DNA from: Nonomuraea rhodomycinica
Lineage (GTDB): Bacteria; Actinomycetota; Actinomycetes; Streptosporangiales; Streptosporangiaceae
NCBI RefSeq assembly: GCF_013363995.1
Contig: NZ_JABWGO010000011.1
Coordinates: 290,510-354,509 of the forward strand
Reading direction: 5' to 3'
Length of the DNA stretch: 64,000 bases
Of this stretch, positions 23,881 through 32,926 are shown in pieces; positions within the stretch are counted from its first letter, which is position 1, and each line of letters starts with the position of its first letter. The position numbers and the translations under genes are program-made. The notes beneath the pieces were generated by a model. That model ran no database searches. It worked only from the letters and a program-made list of their open reading frames with translations, and was not told the origin of the DNA.

Positions 23881-26800
23881 TTGCACTTGAAGACCCTCAC
23901 CCTGCGCGGCTTCAAGTCCTTCGCCTCGGCCACCGTCCTGCGCTTCGAGCCAGGCATCACCTGCGTGGTCGGTCCCAACGGCTCGGGCAAGTCCAACGTC
24001 GTCGACGCCCTGGCCTGGGTCATGGGCGAGCACAGCGCCAAGTCGCTGCGCGGCGGCAAGATGGAGGACGTCATCTTCGCCGGCACCTCGTCCCGGCCCC
24101 CGCTGGGCCGCGCCGAGGTCACGCTCACCATCGACAACACCGACGGCGCGCTGCCCATCGACTACACCGAGGTGACGATCAGCCGGCTGATGTTCCGGTC
24201 CGGGCAGAGCGAGTACGCCATCAACGGCGACACCTGCCGGCTCCTCGACATCCAGGAGCTGCTGTCCGACTCGGGCATCGGCCGCGAGATGCACGTCATC
24301 GTCGGCCAGGGGCAGCTCGACGCCGTGCTGCACGCGGGCCCCGAGGACCGCAGGGCGTTCATCGAGGAGGCCGCGGGCGTCCTGAAGCACCGCAAGCGCA
24401 AGGAGAAGGCGCTGCGCAAGCTCGACGCGATGCAGGCCAACCTGACCCGCGTCCAGGACCTCGCCACCGAGCTGCGCCGCCAGCTCAAGCCGCTGGGTCG
24501 GCAGGCCGAGATCGCCCGCAAGGCCGCGGTGATCCAGGCCGACCTGCGCGACGCGCGGCTGCGGCTGCTGGCCGACGACGTGTGCATCCTGCGCGCCACG
24601 CTGGAGCGCGAGGCGGCCGACGAGGCCGCCGTCCTGGCCCGGCGCGCCCAGGTCGAGGCCGAGCTGGCCGAGGGGCAGCAGCGCGAGGCGGCCCTGGAGA
24701 GCGCCGAGGCCGAGGCGCAGCCGCGGCTGAGCGCCGCGCAGCAGACCTGGTTCCGGCTGTCGTCGCTGCGCGAACGCCTGACCGGCCTGGAACAGCTCGC
24801 CGCCGAGCGTCACCGGCACGCCGTCGACGCCGCCTCCATCGAGCGCCGCGGCCGCGACCCCGAGGACCTCGAGCGCGAGGCCGGCGAGGTACGCGAGCGC
24901 GAGCTGGTGCTGCGCGCCGAGCTGGAGGCCGCGCAGGAGCTCCTCGACGGCGCCGCCGAGCGGCGCGCCGAGGCCGAGTCCGAGCTGGCCGCGGAGGAGC
25001 GGCGGCTCGCGATGGCCGCCCGCGCCGCCGCCGACCGCCGCGAGGGCCTGGCCCGGCTGCGCGGCCAGGTCGACTCCGTACGCAGCAGGTCGCGCGCGGC
25101 CGAGGACGAGATCGGCCGCCTGACCAAGGCGGTCGCCGACGCGGCCGAGCGCGAGCGCCGGGCCCTCGACGACCTGGAGGAGCGGCGCGGCGAGGAGCCC
25201 GCCGCCGACCCGGCGCTGGCCGAGGAGCTGGCCACCGCGCAGGCGGTGGTCGAGGAGGCGCGGGCCGCGGCCGAGGAGGCCAGGGCGGGCGTCGAGCAGG
25301 CGCGGGCCGCGCTCGGGGCTCCGCGTGAGACGCTCCAGGCCGCGAAGGCGCGGGTCGGCACGGCTCGTGCCGCCGACCAGGAGGCCCAGCGGGCCGTGGC
25401 CGCGCTGCGCGCCCGGGCCGAGGCGCTGGAGCTGGGGCTGTCCCGGGGCGCCGACGGCGGCGCGGCGCTGATGGAGACGGGCCTGTCCGGGGTGCTGGGG
25501 CCGCTGGCGGCCTCGCTCCAGGTCGCGCCGGGCGCCGAGGCGGCCGTCGCCGCCGTGCTCGGACCGGTGGCCGAGGCCGTCGCGGTCGAGTCCGTGGGCA
25601 CGGCCGTGGAGGCGCTCGAACTGCTCCGCCTCAAGGAGGCCGGCCAGGCCACCCTCCTCGTGACCGGCTCCGCGAACGGCGCGCCGGGATCGCCCCACGG
25701 CATGGCGGGCGGTGCCGAGCGCGGGGCGGCGCCCGAGGGGGGCGAGTGGGCGGCCGACCTGGTCGGCGTGCCCGCGCCGCTGAGCGCGGCCGTCGCGCGG
25801 GTGCTCGACGGCGTCGTCGTCGTCGGTGACCTGGCCGCCGCGCGCCGCCTCGCCGAGGCGCGCCCCGACCTGCGCGCCGTCACCAGGGGAGGCGATCTGG
25901 TCGCCGCGCACCTGGCCAGCGGCGGCTCCGAGGGCGGCACGTCCGTCCTGCAGGTGCGGGCCGCGCTCGACGACGCCCGCGCCGACCTGGAGGAGGCCGA
26001 GGCGCGCGCCGGGCTGACGGCCGTCGGCCTGGACGAGGCACTGGCCGCCGAGCAGGCGGCGCAGGCCGCCGTGGAGGCGGCCCAGGCGGCCGTCACCGAG
26101 GCCCAGAGCGCCGCCGACACCGCCCAGTCCGCCGTGAGCGCCGCCCAGGGCACGCTCGACCAGGTCAGGGCCCGCCAGCGGGAGGCCGACCGGCGCAGCG
26201 CCGACGCCGCCCGCCGCCTCGCGCAGCTCGAGGCCGCCGCCAAGGCCGCCCACGACGAGGCCGAGCGGCTGGCGCGCAGCGTCACGGCCGCCGAGGAGGC
26301 CCGCGCCGAGGGCCTGGAGGAGCTGGCCGAGCTGGAGATGCGGCTCGCCGAGGCCGAGTACGCCCAGGAGCTGGAGACCGAGCCCACCACCGACGCCCGT
26401 GACGAGCTGGCCGCGGCCTGCCAGGCGGCCCGCCAGCGGGAGATGGAGGCGGGCCTGCAGGTCCGCACCGCGGAGGAGCGCGTCAAGGGCATCGAGGGCC
26501 GCGCCGACGGCCTGCTGAGGGCCGCGCAGCGGGAGCGCCAGGAACGCGCCCAGGCGGCCGCCCAGCGCGCCCGGCGGCGCCGTCAGGCGGCCGTGGCCGA
26601 GGCCGTCACCCGGGGCGCGAAGCAGGTGCTGGCCGCCCTGAACGCGTCCGTCGAGCTGGCCGCGCGCGAGCGCGACGACGCCGACTTCGCTCGCGTCGCC
26701 ATCGACGCCGAGCTCAAGCAGGTGCGTCTGAGGGTGCGCGAGCTCACGCAGGAGCTGGACAAGCTGGTCAACCGCGTCCACGGCAGCGAGGTGGCCCGCA

Positions 26801-27591
26801 CCGAGCAGCGGCTGCGCCTGGAGCAGATGGAGCAGCGGGCCATGGACGAGTTCGGCGTCGAGACCGAGGCGCTGATCGCCGAGTACGGGCCCGAGGCGCC
26901 GGTGCCCGGCGAGCCGCCCGTGCCGTACGTGCGCGAGGAGCAGGAGAAGCGGGCCCGCGTCGCCGAGCGGCAGATGCAGCAGCTCGGCAAGGTCAACCCG
27001 CTGGCGCTGGAGGAGTTCGCGGCGCTGGAGGAGCGGCACGCGTTCCTCAACTCCCAGCTCGAAGACCTCAAGAAGACGCGGCGCGACCTGCTGACCGTCG
27101 TCAAGGAGGTCGACGACCGGGTGCAGCAGATGTTCGCCTCCGCCTACGAGGACGTGGCGCGGGAGTTCGACCAGGTCTTCGGCCGGGTCTTCCCGGGCGG
27201 TGAGGGCCGGCTGGTGCTCACCGACCCCGAGGACATGCTGACCACCGGCATCGAGGTGGAGGCCAGGCCGCCGGGCAAGAAGGTCAAGCGGCTGTCGCTG
27301 CTGTCGGGCGGTGAGCGGTCGCTGACCGCGGTGGCGTTCCTGGTGTCGATCTTCAAGGCGCGGCCGTCGCCGTTCTACGTCATGGACGAGGTCGAGGCGG
27401 CGCTCGACGACACCAACACGCAGCGGCTGCTCACGCTGTTCGAGGAGCTGCGGCAGAGCTCCCAGCTCATCGTCATCACCCACAACAAGCGCACGATGGA
27501 GATCGCCGACGCCCTGTACGGCGTGTCGATGCGCGGCGACGGCGTGACCCAGGTGGTCAGCCAGCGCCTGCGCGAGCGCGAACCCGCCTGA
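23881..27591 (+). CDS. smc: chromosome segregation protein SMC
   Basis: A 1236-residue condensin ATPase. Walker A GPNGSGKSNVVDAL lies near residue 34; two long Ala/Glu/Arg-rich coiled coils (about 170-510 and 700-1010) flank a hinge around residues 520-690 (SGVLGPLAASLQVAPG and following); the C-terminal signature LSGGERSLTAVAFL and Walker B FYVMDEVEAALDD are near residues 1140-1175. The hinge includes an extra glycine-rich stretch (TGSANGAPGSPHGMAGGAER). Start is TTG 23881; TTG 23887 is an alternative. Works with ScpA/ScpB, not in this window. Confidence 0.96.
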   Translation: MHLKTLTLRGFKSFASATVLRFEPGITCVVGPNGSGKSNVVDALAWVMGEHSAKSLRGGKMEDVIFAGTSSRPPLGRAEVTLTIDNTDGALPIDYTEVTISRLMFRSGQSEYAINGDTCRLLDIQELLSDSGIGREMHVIVGQGQLDAVLHAGPEDRRAFIEEAAGVLKHRKRKEKALRKLDAMQANLTRVQDLATELRRQLKPLGRQAEIARKAAVIQADLRDARLRLLADDVCILRATLEREAADEAAVLARRAQVEAELAEGQQREAALESAEAEAQPRLSAAQQTWFRLSSLRERLTGLEQLAAERHRHAVDAASIERRGRDPEDLEREAGEVRERELVLRAELEAAQELLDGAAERRAEAESELAAEERRLAMAARAAADRREGLARLRGQVDSVRSRSRAAEDEIGRLTKAVADAAERERRALDDLEERRGEEPAADPALAEELATAQAVVEEARAAAEEARAGVEQARAALGAPRETLQAAKARVGTARAADQEAQRAVAALRARAEALELGLSRGADGGAALMETGLSGVLGPLAASLQVAPGAEAAVAAVLGPVAEAVAVESVGTAVEALELLRLKEAGQATLLVTGSANGAPGSPHGMAGGAERGAAPEGGEWAADLVGVPAPLSAAVARVLDGVVVVGDLAAARRLAEARPDLRAVTRGGDLVAAHLASGGSEGGTSVLQVRAALDDARADLEEAEARAGLTAVGLDEALAAEQAAQAAVEAAQAAVTEAQSAADTAQSAVSAAQGTLDQVRARQREADRRSADAARRLAQLEAAAKAAHDEAERLARSVTAAEEARAEGLEELAELEMRLAEAEYAQELETEPTTDARDELAAACQAARQREMEAGLQVRTAEERVKGIEGRADGLLRAAQRERQERAQAAAQRARRRRQAAVAEAVTRGAKQVLAALNASVELAARERDDADFARVAIDAELKQVRLRVRELTQELDKLVNRVHGSEVARTEQRLRLEQMEQRAMDEFGVETEALIAEYGPEAPVPGEPPVPYVREEQEKRARVAERQMQQLGKVNPLALEEFAALEERHAFLNSQLEDLKKTRRDLLTVVKEVDDRVQQMFASAYEDVAREFDQVFGRVFPGGEGRLVLTDPEDMLTTGIEVEARPPGKKVKRLSLLSGGERSLTAVAFLVSIFKARPSPFYVMDEVEAALDDTNTQRLLTLFEELRQSSQLIVITHNKRTMEIADALYGVSMRGDGVTQVVSQRLREREPA

Positions 27592-27696
27592 GACGGGGGG
27601 CCGGCGCGCCGCCCGCCCGGGCATGAGCCCGCCTGACGCGCCCGCGGCGCCGCCCTGGGCATGAGCATGACAGTCGATCTGGAAAACTGACATCTT

Positions 27697-28878
27697 GTGG
27701 ATGGTTACCTCGGCGTCATAGTCATCGTGGTCGTCGTCGCCCTGCTGGCGGCCGGCGGCCTCTTCCTGCTCTTCAGGCCGGGCGGCAAGTCCGCGCCGCC
27801 GGTCGCGCCGCCCGAGACGGCGCCCCTCCCCGAGGAGGAGAAGGAGCGCCCGAAGACGGGCACCGAGGAGGGTGAAGGAGGAGCGACTACCACGCTCCCC
27901 CCGCCGGTCAAGCCGGCCGAGCCGATGGTCGTCGCGCCCGAGGTGGAGGTCCCGCCGCCGTCCGCGGGCCGGATGGTGCGGCTGCGGTCCCGGCTGGCCC
28001 GCTCGCAGAGCGCGCTCGGCCGCGGCCTGCTCGACCTGCTCTCCCGCGACCGCCTCGACGACGACGTGTGGGACGAGGTCGAGGAGCTGCTGATCAAGGC
28101 CGACGTCGGCGTGGCGCCCACCCAGGCGATCGTCGAGGAGCTGCGCACCAAGGTCAAGGTGCTCGGCAGCCGCACTCCCGAAGAGGTGCGCGCGCTGCTG
28201 CGCGAGCAGCTCCTCATCCAGGTCAACCCCGACCTCGACCGCACCCTGCACGTCAAGCCGCACGGCGAGCGGGCCGCGGTGGTGCTGGTCGTCGGCGTCA
28301 ACGGCACCGGCAAGACCACCACCACCGGCAAGCTCGCCCGCGTCCTCGTGGGCGACGGCAAGAAGGTCGTGCTCGGCGCGGCCGACACGTTCCGCGCGGC
28401 GGCGGCCGACCAGCTCCAGACCTGGGGCGAGCGGGTCGGCGCCGACACCGTGCGCGGCCCGGAGGGCGGCGACCCGGCCTCGGTGGCCTTCGACGCCGTC
28501 GCCAAGGGCATCGAGGAGAAGGCCGACGTGGTCATCGTCGACACGGCGGGCCGGCTGCACACCAAGACGGGCCTGATGGACGAGCTGGGCAAGGTCAAGC
28601 GGGTCATCGAGAAGAAGGCCACCGTCGACGAGGTGCTGCTCGTCCTCGACGCGACCACGGGCCAGAACGGCATGCGCCAGGCCCAGGTGTTCGGCGAGGT
28701 GGTCAACATCACCGGCATCGCGCTGACCAAGCTCGACGGCACGGCTAAGGGCGGCATCGTCATCTCGGTCCAGCGGGAGCTGGGGGTTCCGGTCAAGCTG
28801 GTCGGTCTCGGCGAGGGGGCCGACGACCTGGCGCCCTTCGACCCCGAGGTCTTCGTGGACGCGATTATCGGCGAATAA
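27697..28878 (+). CDS. ftsY: signal recognition particle receptor FtsY
   Basis: Docks SRP-ribosome complexes at the membrane. The 393-residue protein has an N-terminal membrane helix (GVIVIVVVVALLAAGGLFLLF, residues 5-25), a Pro/Glu-rich linker, and the NG GTPase domain: G1 GVNGTGKTTTTGKLA, ADTFRAAAADQL, G3 DTAGRLHTK and TKLDGTAKGG. GTG 27697 is the start; GC-rich 105-bp gap to smc contains a repeated CCCGCCTGA. Last core gene before the accessory region. Confidence 0.96.
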   Translation: MDGYLGVIVIVVVVALLAAGGLFLLFRPGGKSAPPVAPPETAPLPEEEKERPKTGTEEGEGGATTTLPPPVKPAEPMVVAPEVEVPPPSAGRMVRLRSRLARSQSALGRGLLDLLSRDRLDDDVWDEVEELLIKADVGVAPTQAIVEELRTKVKVLGSRTPEEVRALLREQLLIQVNPDLDRTLHVKPHGERAAVVLVVGVNGTGKTTTTGKLARVLVGDGKKVVLGAADTFRAAAADQLQTWGERVGADTVRGPEGGDPASVAFDAVAKGIEEKADVVIVDTAGRLHTKTGLMDELGKVKRVIEKKATVDEVLLVLDATTGQNGMRQAQVFGEVVNITGIALTKLDGTAKGGIVISVQRELGVPVKLVGLGEGADDLAPFDPEVFVDAIIGE

Positions 28879-28889
28879 CGGGCGCATTA

Positions 28890-28930
28890 TTTTCGGATAT
28901 GGCCATTGCTGTTATGGCTATTTCCGAAAA
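28890..28930. promoter_or_regulatory. AT-rich inverted repeat after ftsY
   Basis: TTTTCGGATATGGCCA (28890-28905) and TGGCTATTTCCGAAAA (28915-28930) form a 16-bp inverted repeat with 2 mismatches and a 9-base loop. It may end ftsY transcription or act as an operator for the following peptide gene. The whole patch of about 28880-28970 is markedly AT-richer than its surroundings. Confidence 0.55.
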
Positions 28931-29068
28931 TTGGACAGGAAATTTTACTTACCCGGAAAAGCCTTGATCGCCGTCGGCGGCGTGTGTTCACATGAACCGG
29001 TCATCCGAGAGATCGCCCCGCGACGCTTCGCGCCGGTCTCGTCATGCTGGAACACGAGAGGCACCCCG

Positions 29069-29143
29069 ATGAAGAAGGTCGTCGTCCACAAGCCCGGAAC
29101 CGTGAAGCCCTCCGGTGCGGCCGCTCCGCGGCACGGTCACTGA
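29069..29143 (+). CDS. 24-residue peptide, candidate secreted or modified peptide precursor
   Basis: A 24-residue peptide starting MKKVVVHKPGTVK and ending APRHGH. Support: a good ribosome site GAGAGG seven bases before ATG 29069, the only stretch with gene-like layout in the gap, and a perfect 15-bp hairpin starting 7 bp after the stop. The sequence is basic with a conserved-looking leader KKVVV-x-KPGTV and a C-terminal His-Gly-His. The same frame is open back to TTG 28931 (70 residues), and a 26-codon frame (28992-29072) ends in an ATGA overlap with it. No known family is recognised; a RiPP-like or signalling peptide is inference from its partners (TPR protein, exporter). Confidence 0.45.
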   Translation: MKKVVVHKPGTVKPSGAAAPRHGH

Positions 29144-29149
29144 TTCCCG

Positions 29150-29185
29150 CCCGGCCGGCGTCCCCGTGAAGGGACGCCGGCCGGG
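29150..29185 (+). terminator. perfect 15-bp hairpin between peptide gene and TPR gene
   Basis: CCCGGCCGGCGTCCC (29150-29164) pairs without mismatch with GGGACGCCGGCCGGG (29171-29185) around CGTGAA. It lies 7 bp after the peptide stop and 36 bp before the TPR start. It would terminate or attenuate most transcription after the peptide and protect its mRNA. Confidence 0.75.
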
Positions 29186-29220
29186 GCGCGACCGGAGACG
29201 GATCACGGAAGAAGGTTCGG

Positions 29221-30891
29221 GTGGAATCCATCGTCCTGGACGCCGACCGCAGGCTCCACGGCCCCTACACGTTCGCGGCGGCACTGCTGGACCGCCTCGT
29301 CCCTGAGGCGCTGGGCCGCGGGCCCGACCTCGTCGCCGCGTACGACATCGAGATCGGCGTCGCGGCGCCGCTGCTGGCCGTTCCCCGGCGCAGGCGCTCC
29401 CTGGCCGAGACCCTGCCGAGGGCCCAGCGCATCCTCATCCCCGGCGCCCGCCGCACCCTGCGGATCGCGAACGGGCTGGCCGAGTTCGTCCGCGACCACC
29501 TCACCCGCACCCGGCCCCTGACCGTCACCGTGGACAACCTCGGCGAGGCCGATCCCACCGACGCCGAGCTGATCGAGGTGCTGCGCAGGCGGGTGGACCC
29601 CGGCCTGCTGCGGATCGTCCCCGGCCGGTCCGCGCCGTCGGGCGGCCCGGTCAACGCCGACTTCGACCGCTTCCGCGACGAGGGCTTCCATCACGCCATG
29701 GCCGAGGCCGGCCTGGAGGCGCTGCGCGGCATGACGTACGAGGACGACCCCGACCGCTGGCGGACCCTGGTGCAGCGCGTGGGCGGCTCGCTGGAGGCCG
29801 TCGAGCGCGAGGATGAGGCCCGTGCCCTGTACGACCGGGCCCGCCGCCTGACCGTCGACCCCAAGCACCGCGCCACGATCGCGTACGCCACGGCCATGCT
29901 GCTGGTGCGCCACCACGACCTCGCCCGGCGCGACCCGGAGGAGGCCCTGTCCTGGGCCAACGAGGCCGTCACGATCACCTCGCTGCTGCCCGACGCCCGC
30001 GAGCGCGCCTTCCACCTGGGCTTCGACCTCAACGGCAAGGCCCTGGTCGAGGTGCGCAGGGGCAACCTGGACACCGCCCTCGACCTCGTGCGCGAGGCCA
30101 TCGACCTGGCCGAGGAGCACCTGGCCGACACGCACCCGATCCACCGGCTCGTGCTGTACGCCAACCGCGCCCAGCTCCTGGGCGCCACCGGCCGCACCCA
30201 GGAGGCGCTGGCCGACTACGCGATCGCCATCGGAGCCGACCCGGGCTACCCCGACTACTACCTCGACCGCGGCGCCCTGCTGCACAAGCTGGGCCGCCAC
30301 GAGGACGCGCGGGCCGACTTCGAGGCCGCGATCCGGCTCAGCCCCCCGTTCCCCGAGGCGTACTACAACCGGGCGGAGGTCCGGTACGCGACCGGCGACC
30401 TCGACGGCGCGCTCGCCGACCTCGACCACACGCTCGACCTCGACCCGGGCTTCGCCCCGGCGTACGTGAACCGGTCCGGGCTGCTGGCCGCGGCGGGCGA
30501 GCACGCCGCGGCCCGGCGCGACGCCGAGCGCGGGCTGGCCCTCGACCCGCGCAGCCCGCACCTCAGGTGCGTGCTCGGCCAGGTCGAGGCGGCCGAGGGC
30601 CGGCGGGCGGAGGCCGTGGCCGCGTTCGGCGCCGCCCTGGAACTCGACCCGGACCTGGTGGCGGCCTGGGCGGGGCGGGCCGCCGTCGCCTACGACGAGG
30701 GCGACCACGCCGCCGCCCTGTCCGATCTCACGCGGGCGCTGAAGCTGGAGGAGACGGCCGAGCTGCTGTTCAACCGGCATCTGGTGCTGAGCGCGGCGGG
30801 ACGGCCGGACGAGGCGCGCCAGGACCTCCTGCGGGCCGCGCGGCTGGCTCCGGGGGACCCCGACATCCGGCGGGCGCTCGCGGAGGCGTGA
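29221..30891 (+). CDS. tetratricopeptide-repeat protein with novel N-terminal domain
   Basis: A 556-residue cytoplasmic protein. Residues 1-150 form an unrecognised domain (VLDADRRLHGPYTFAAALLD, then LTVTVDNLGEADPTDAEL, reminiscent of the Walker B strand of NB-ARC ATPases, but with no P-loop visible). Residues about 190-556 are TPR helices, with canonical copies such as YYLDRGALLHKLGRHEDARA and YVNRSGLLAAAGEHAAARRD. GTG 29221 is preceded by GAAGAAGG. It begins 77 bp after the short peptide and ends 3 bp before an MFS gene. Probably a protein- or peptide-binding factor. Confidence 0.8.
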   Translation: MESIVLDADRRLHGPYTFAAALLDRLVPEALGRGPDLVAAYDIEIGVAAPLLAVPRRRRSLAETLPRAQRILIPGARRTLRIANGLAEFVRDHLTRTRPLTVTVDNLGEADPTDAELIEVLRRRVDPGLLRIVPGRSAPSGGPVNADFDRFRDEGFHHAMAEAGLEALRGMTYEDDPDRWRTLVQRVGGSLEAVEREDEARALYDRARRLTVDPKHRATIAYATAMLLVRHHDLARRDPEEALSWANEAVTITSLLPDARERAFHLGFDLNGKALVEVRRGNLDTALDLVREAIDLAEEHLADTHPIHRLVLYANRAQLLGATGRTQEALADYAIAIGADPGYPDYYLDRGALLHKLGRHEDARADFEAAIRLSPPFPEAYYNRAEVRYATGDLDGALADLDHTLDLDPGFAPAYVNRSGLLAAAGEHAAARRDAERGLALDPRSPHLRCVLGQVEAAEGRRAEAVAAFGAALELDPDLVAAWAGRAAVAYDEGDHAAALSDLTRALKLEETAELLFNRHLVLSAAGRPDEARQDLLRAARLAPGDPDIRRALAEA

Positions 30892-30894
30892 AGC

Positions 30895-32202
30895 GTGGGC
30901 CGGTCCTACTGGCTCCTGCTGACCGGGTTCCTGGCCTCGTCGCTCGGCACGTGGATCTACCGCCTGGCGCTGCCGCTCCTGGTCTACGACCTCACGGGGT
31001 CGCCGCTCGGGACCGGCCTGGTCTACGTCATGGAGTACGTGCCGTACCTGCTGCTGGGGATGGTCGGCGGGGTGCTCGCGGACCGCTACGACCGGCGGCG
31101 GCTGCTGGTGCTGGGCGACACGGCCTCCGCGGCCGTCACGCTGGTGCTCGCCGCGATGGTGGCCCTGGGCGTGGGGCGGCTGTGGCCGATCTACCTGGTG
31201 GCGCTGCTGCTGGCGTCGGTCGATCCGCTCTACCAGCCGGCGTTCCGGGCGCTGGTGCCGTCCCTGGTGCCGGCGGAGCGGCTGCCGCAGGCCAACGCGC
31301 GCGTCCACATCGGCGAGCACGCGGTGGGCATGGCGGGGCCGATGGCGGGCGGGGCGCTGGTGGTGGCCTTCGGCTACCAGGTCGCGGTGTACGTGGACGC
31401 CGGGTCGTTCCTGCTGTCGGCGCTGCTGATCGCGCTCATCGGCGGGCGCTTCACCGCCACGGCCGGACGCGCGCGGGGGCGGCCCGGGGCGGCTGAGGGA
31501 GGCGCGGGGGAGGGGCGGAAGCGCTGGTCGATGGGGGCCGACCTGCGGGAGGGCCTGCGGTTCCTCGTGCGCGGCGACCGGGCGGTGCTCACGACCGCGA
31601 TCATGTCATCCGCCTGCAACTTCGGCGTGTGGCTGCTGCTGGCGGACCTCGTCTACTACCTCAGCTCCTACCACGGGTTCACGCCGGGCGAGATCGGCGT
31701 CGTCTACGCCTTCCAGGGGGCCGGCGCGGTGGCGGGGGCGCTGCTGGGCGGCCGGCTGGTCCGGGTGTGGCCGCCGGGACGGATCATGACCTGGTCGCTG
31801 CTGGCCGGAGGAGCGTCGATGCTGCTCATGACCGTCGCCCGGGGCCCGGTCCCGATCGGGCTGGCGTGGACGGGGCAGTTCTCGGCGGCGGGGGCGATGA
31901 TCGTGGCCACCGCGACCGTACGGCAGCGCCTCATCCCCGACCACCTGCTCGGACGGGTCCTGGGCACGGCCCGGATGATCGCCTTCGCGTCGATCCCGCT
32001 GGCGGCGCTGGCGGCGGGGCTGTTCGAGGCGGCGGCGCGCGACGCGTACGCGATCATGGTGTTCGCGGGCCTGAGCTGGGCGGCCATCGCCCTCGCGGTG
32101 GCCCGCTCGCCCCTGCGGCGGCTGACCGTCGGGGACGTCAGGGCCGGGACAGCGGCCGGATCGGCACCACCATCGGAGTCCCCGCCACCGGATCGGGGAT
32201 GA
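30895..32202 (+). CDS. MFS transporter, MFS_3 exporter-like
   Basis: A 435-residue major facilitator with twelve hydrophobic segments, the helix 2-3 loop GGVLADRYDRRRLLVLGDTA and a charged central loop (ARGRPGAAEGGAGEGRKRW). GTG 30895 starts 3 bp after the TPR stop, so it is translated from the same message. Given the upstream peptide, it may export that peptide, though the family also exports drugs and siderophores. The 3' end overlaps the convergent siderophore ABC ATPase by 65 bp. Confidence 0.85.
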   Translation: MGRSYWLLLTGFLASSLGTWIYRLALPLLVYDLTGSPLGTGLVYVMEYVPYLLLGMVGGVLADRYDRRRLLVLGDTASAAVTLVLAAMVALGVGRLWPIYLVALLLASVDPLYQPAFRALVPSLVPAERLPQANARVHIGEHAVGMAGPMAGGALVVAFGYQVAVYVDAGSFLLSALLIALIGGRFTATAGRARGRPGAAEGGAGEGRKRWSMGADLREGLRFLVRGDRAVLTTAIMSSACNFGVWLLLADLVYYLSSYHGFTPGEIGVVYAFQGAGAVAGALLGGRLVRVWPPGRIMTWSLLAGGASMLLMTVARGPVPIGLAWTGQFSAAGAMIVATATVRQRLIPDHLLGRVLGTARMIAFASIPLAALAAGLFEAAARDAYAIMVFAGLSWAAIALAVARSPLRRLTVGDVRAGTAAGSAPPSESPPPDRG

Positions 32203-32926
32203 CCTTGGCGTCCAGCTCGAACACCTCGCGCATCAGCTCCTCGGTCAGCACCTCGTGCGGGGCGCCCGCGGCCACCACCCGGCCGCCGCGCATGGCCACC
32301 AGCCGGTCGGCGTACCGGGCCGCGAGGTTGAGGTCGTGCAGGACCATGACGATGGTCCGTCCCGCCTCCTGGTGCAGGTTCCGTACGAGCTCCAGCACCT
32401 CCACCTGGTGGGCCAGGTCGAGGAACGTGGTGGGCTCGTCGAGCAGCAGCAGGTCGGTGCCCTGGGCGAGCGCCATCGAGATCCAGGCCCGCTGCCGCTG
32501 GCCGCCGGACAGCTCGTCCAGGGGGCGCTCGGCCAGGTCGGCCAGGCCCGTCAGCTCCAGGGCGAGGGCCACCGCGCCCTCGTCGTCGGAGGACCACTGC
32601 CGGTACCACGTCTGGTGCGGGTGCCTGCCCCGCGCGACCAGGTCGGCCACGGTCAGCCCTTCGGGCGCGGTGGGCGCCTGCGGCAGCACGCCGAGCACCT
32701 TGGCCACCTCCCGCGTCGGCATGGCGTCGATGCGCTTGCCGTCGAGCAGCACCTCGCCGCCGCGCGGCTTGAGCAGCCGGCCGAGGGCGCGCAGCAGCGT
32801 GGACTTGCCGCAGCCGTTGGGCCCGATGATCGTGGTGACCGTGCCCGCCTCGATGCCGAGGTCGAGCCCGTCGACCACGACCCGGTCGCCGTAGCCCAGC
32901 GTGACACCGGCGGCCTGGAGCCTCAT
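32138..32926 (-). CDS. ABC transporter ATP-binding protein, ferric siderophore uptake
   Basis: A 262-residue FepC/FhuC-type ATPase: Walker A GPNGCGKSTLLRALG (near residue 35), signature LSGGQRQRAWISMALAQ, Walker B LLLLDEPTTFLDLAHQ and the H-loop VLHDLNLAARYAD. It energises uptake of iron-siderophore with the two permeases encoded immediately upstream; the ATG at 32926 overlaps the permease stop by 4 bp. The gene ends inside the convergent MFS gene. Confidence 0.94.
   Translation of the reverse strand: MRLQAAGVTLGYGDRVVVDGLDLGIEAGTVTTIIGPNGCGKSTLLRALGRLLKPRGGEVLLDGKRIDAMPTREVAKVLGVLPQAPTAPEGLTVADLVARGRHPHQTWYRQWSSDDEGAVALALELTGLADLAERPLDELSGGQRQRAWISMALAQGTDLLLLDEPTTFLDLAHQVEVLELVRNLHQEAGRTIVMVLHDLNLAARYADRLVAMRGGRVVAAGAPHEVLTEELMREVFELDAKVIPDPVAGTPMVVPIRPLSRP

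Noticed and set aside
23611..28887. A very long open frame on the minus strand opposite smc and ftsY
   Set aside because: High third-position GC on the real strand keeps the antisense frame free of stops. The sequence is low-complexity and has no domain, and smc and ftsY are unambiguous.
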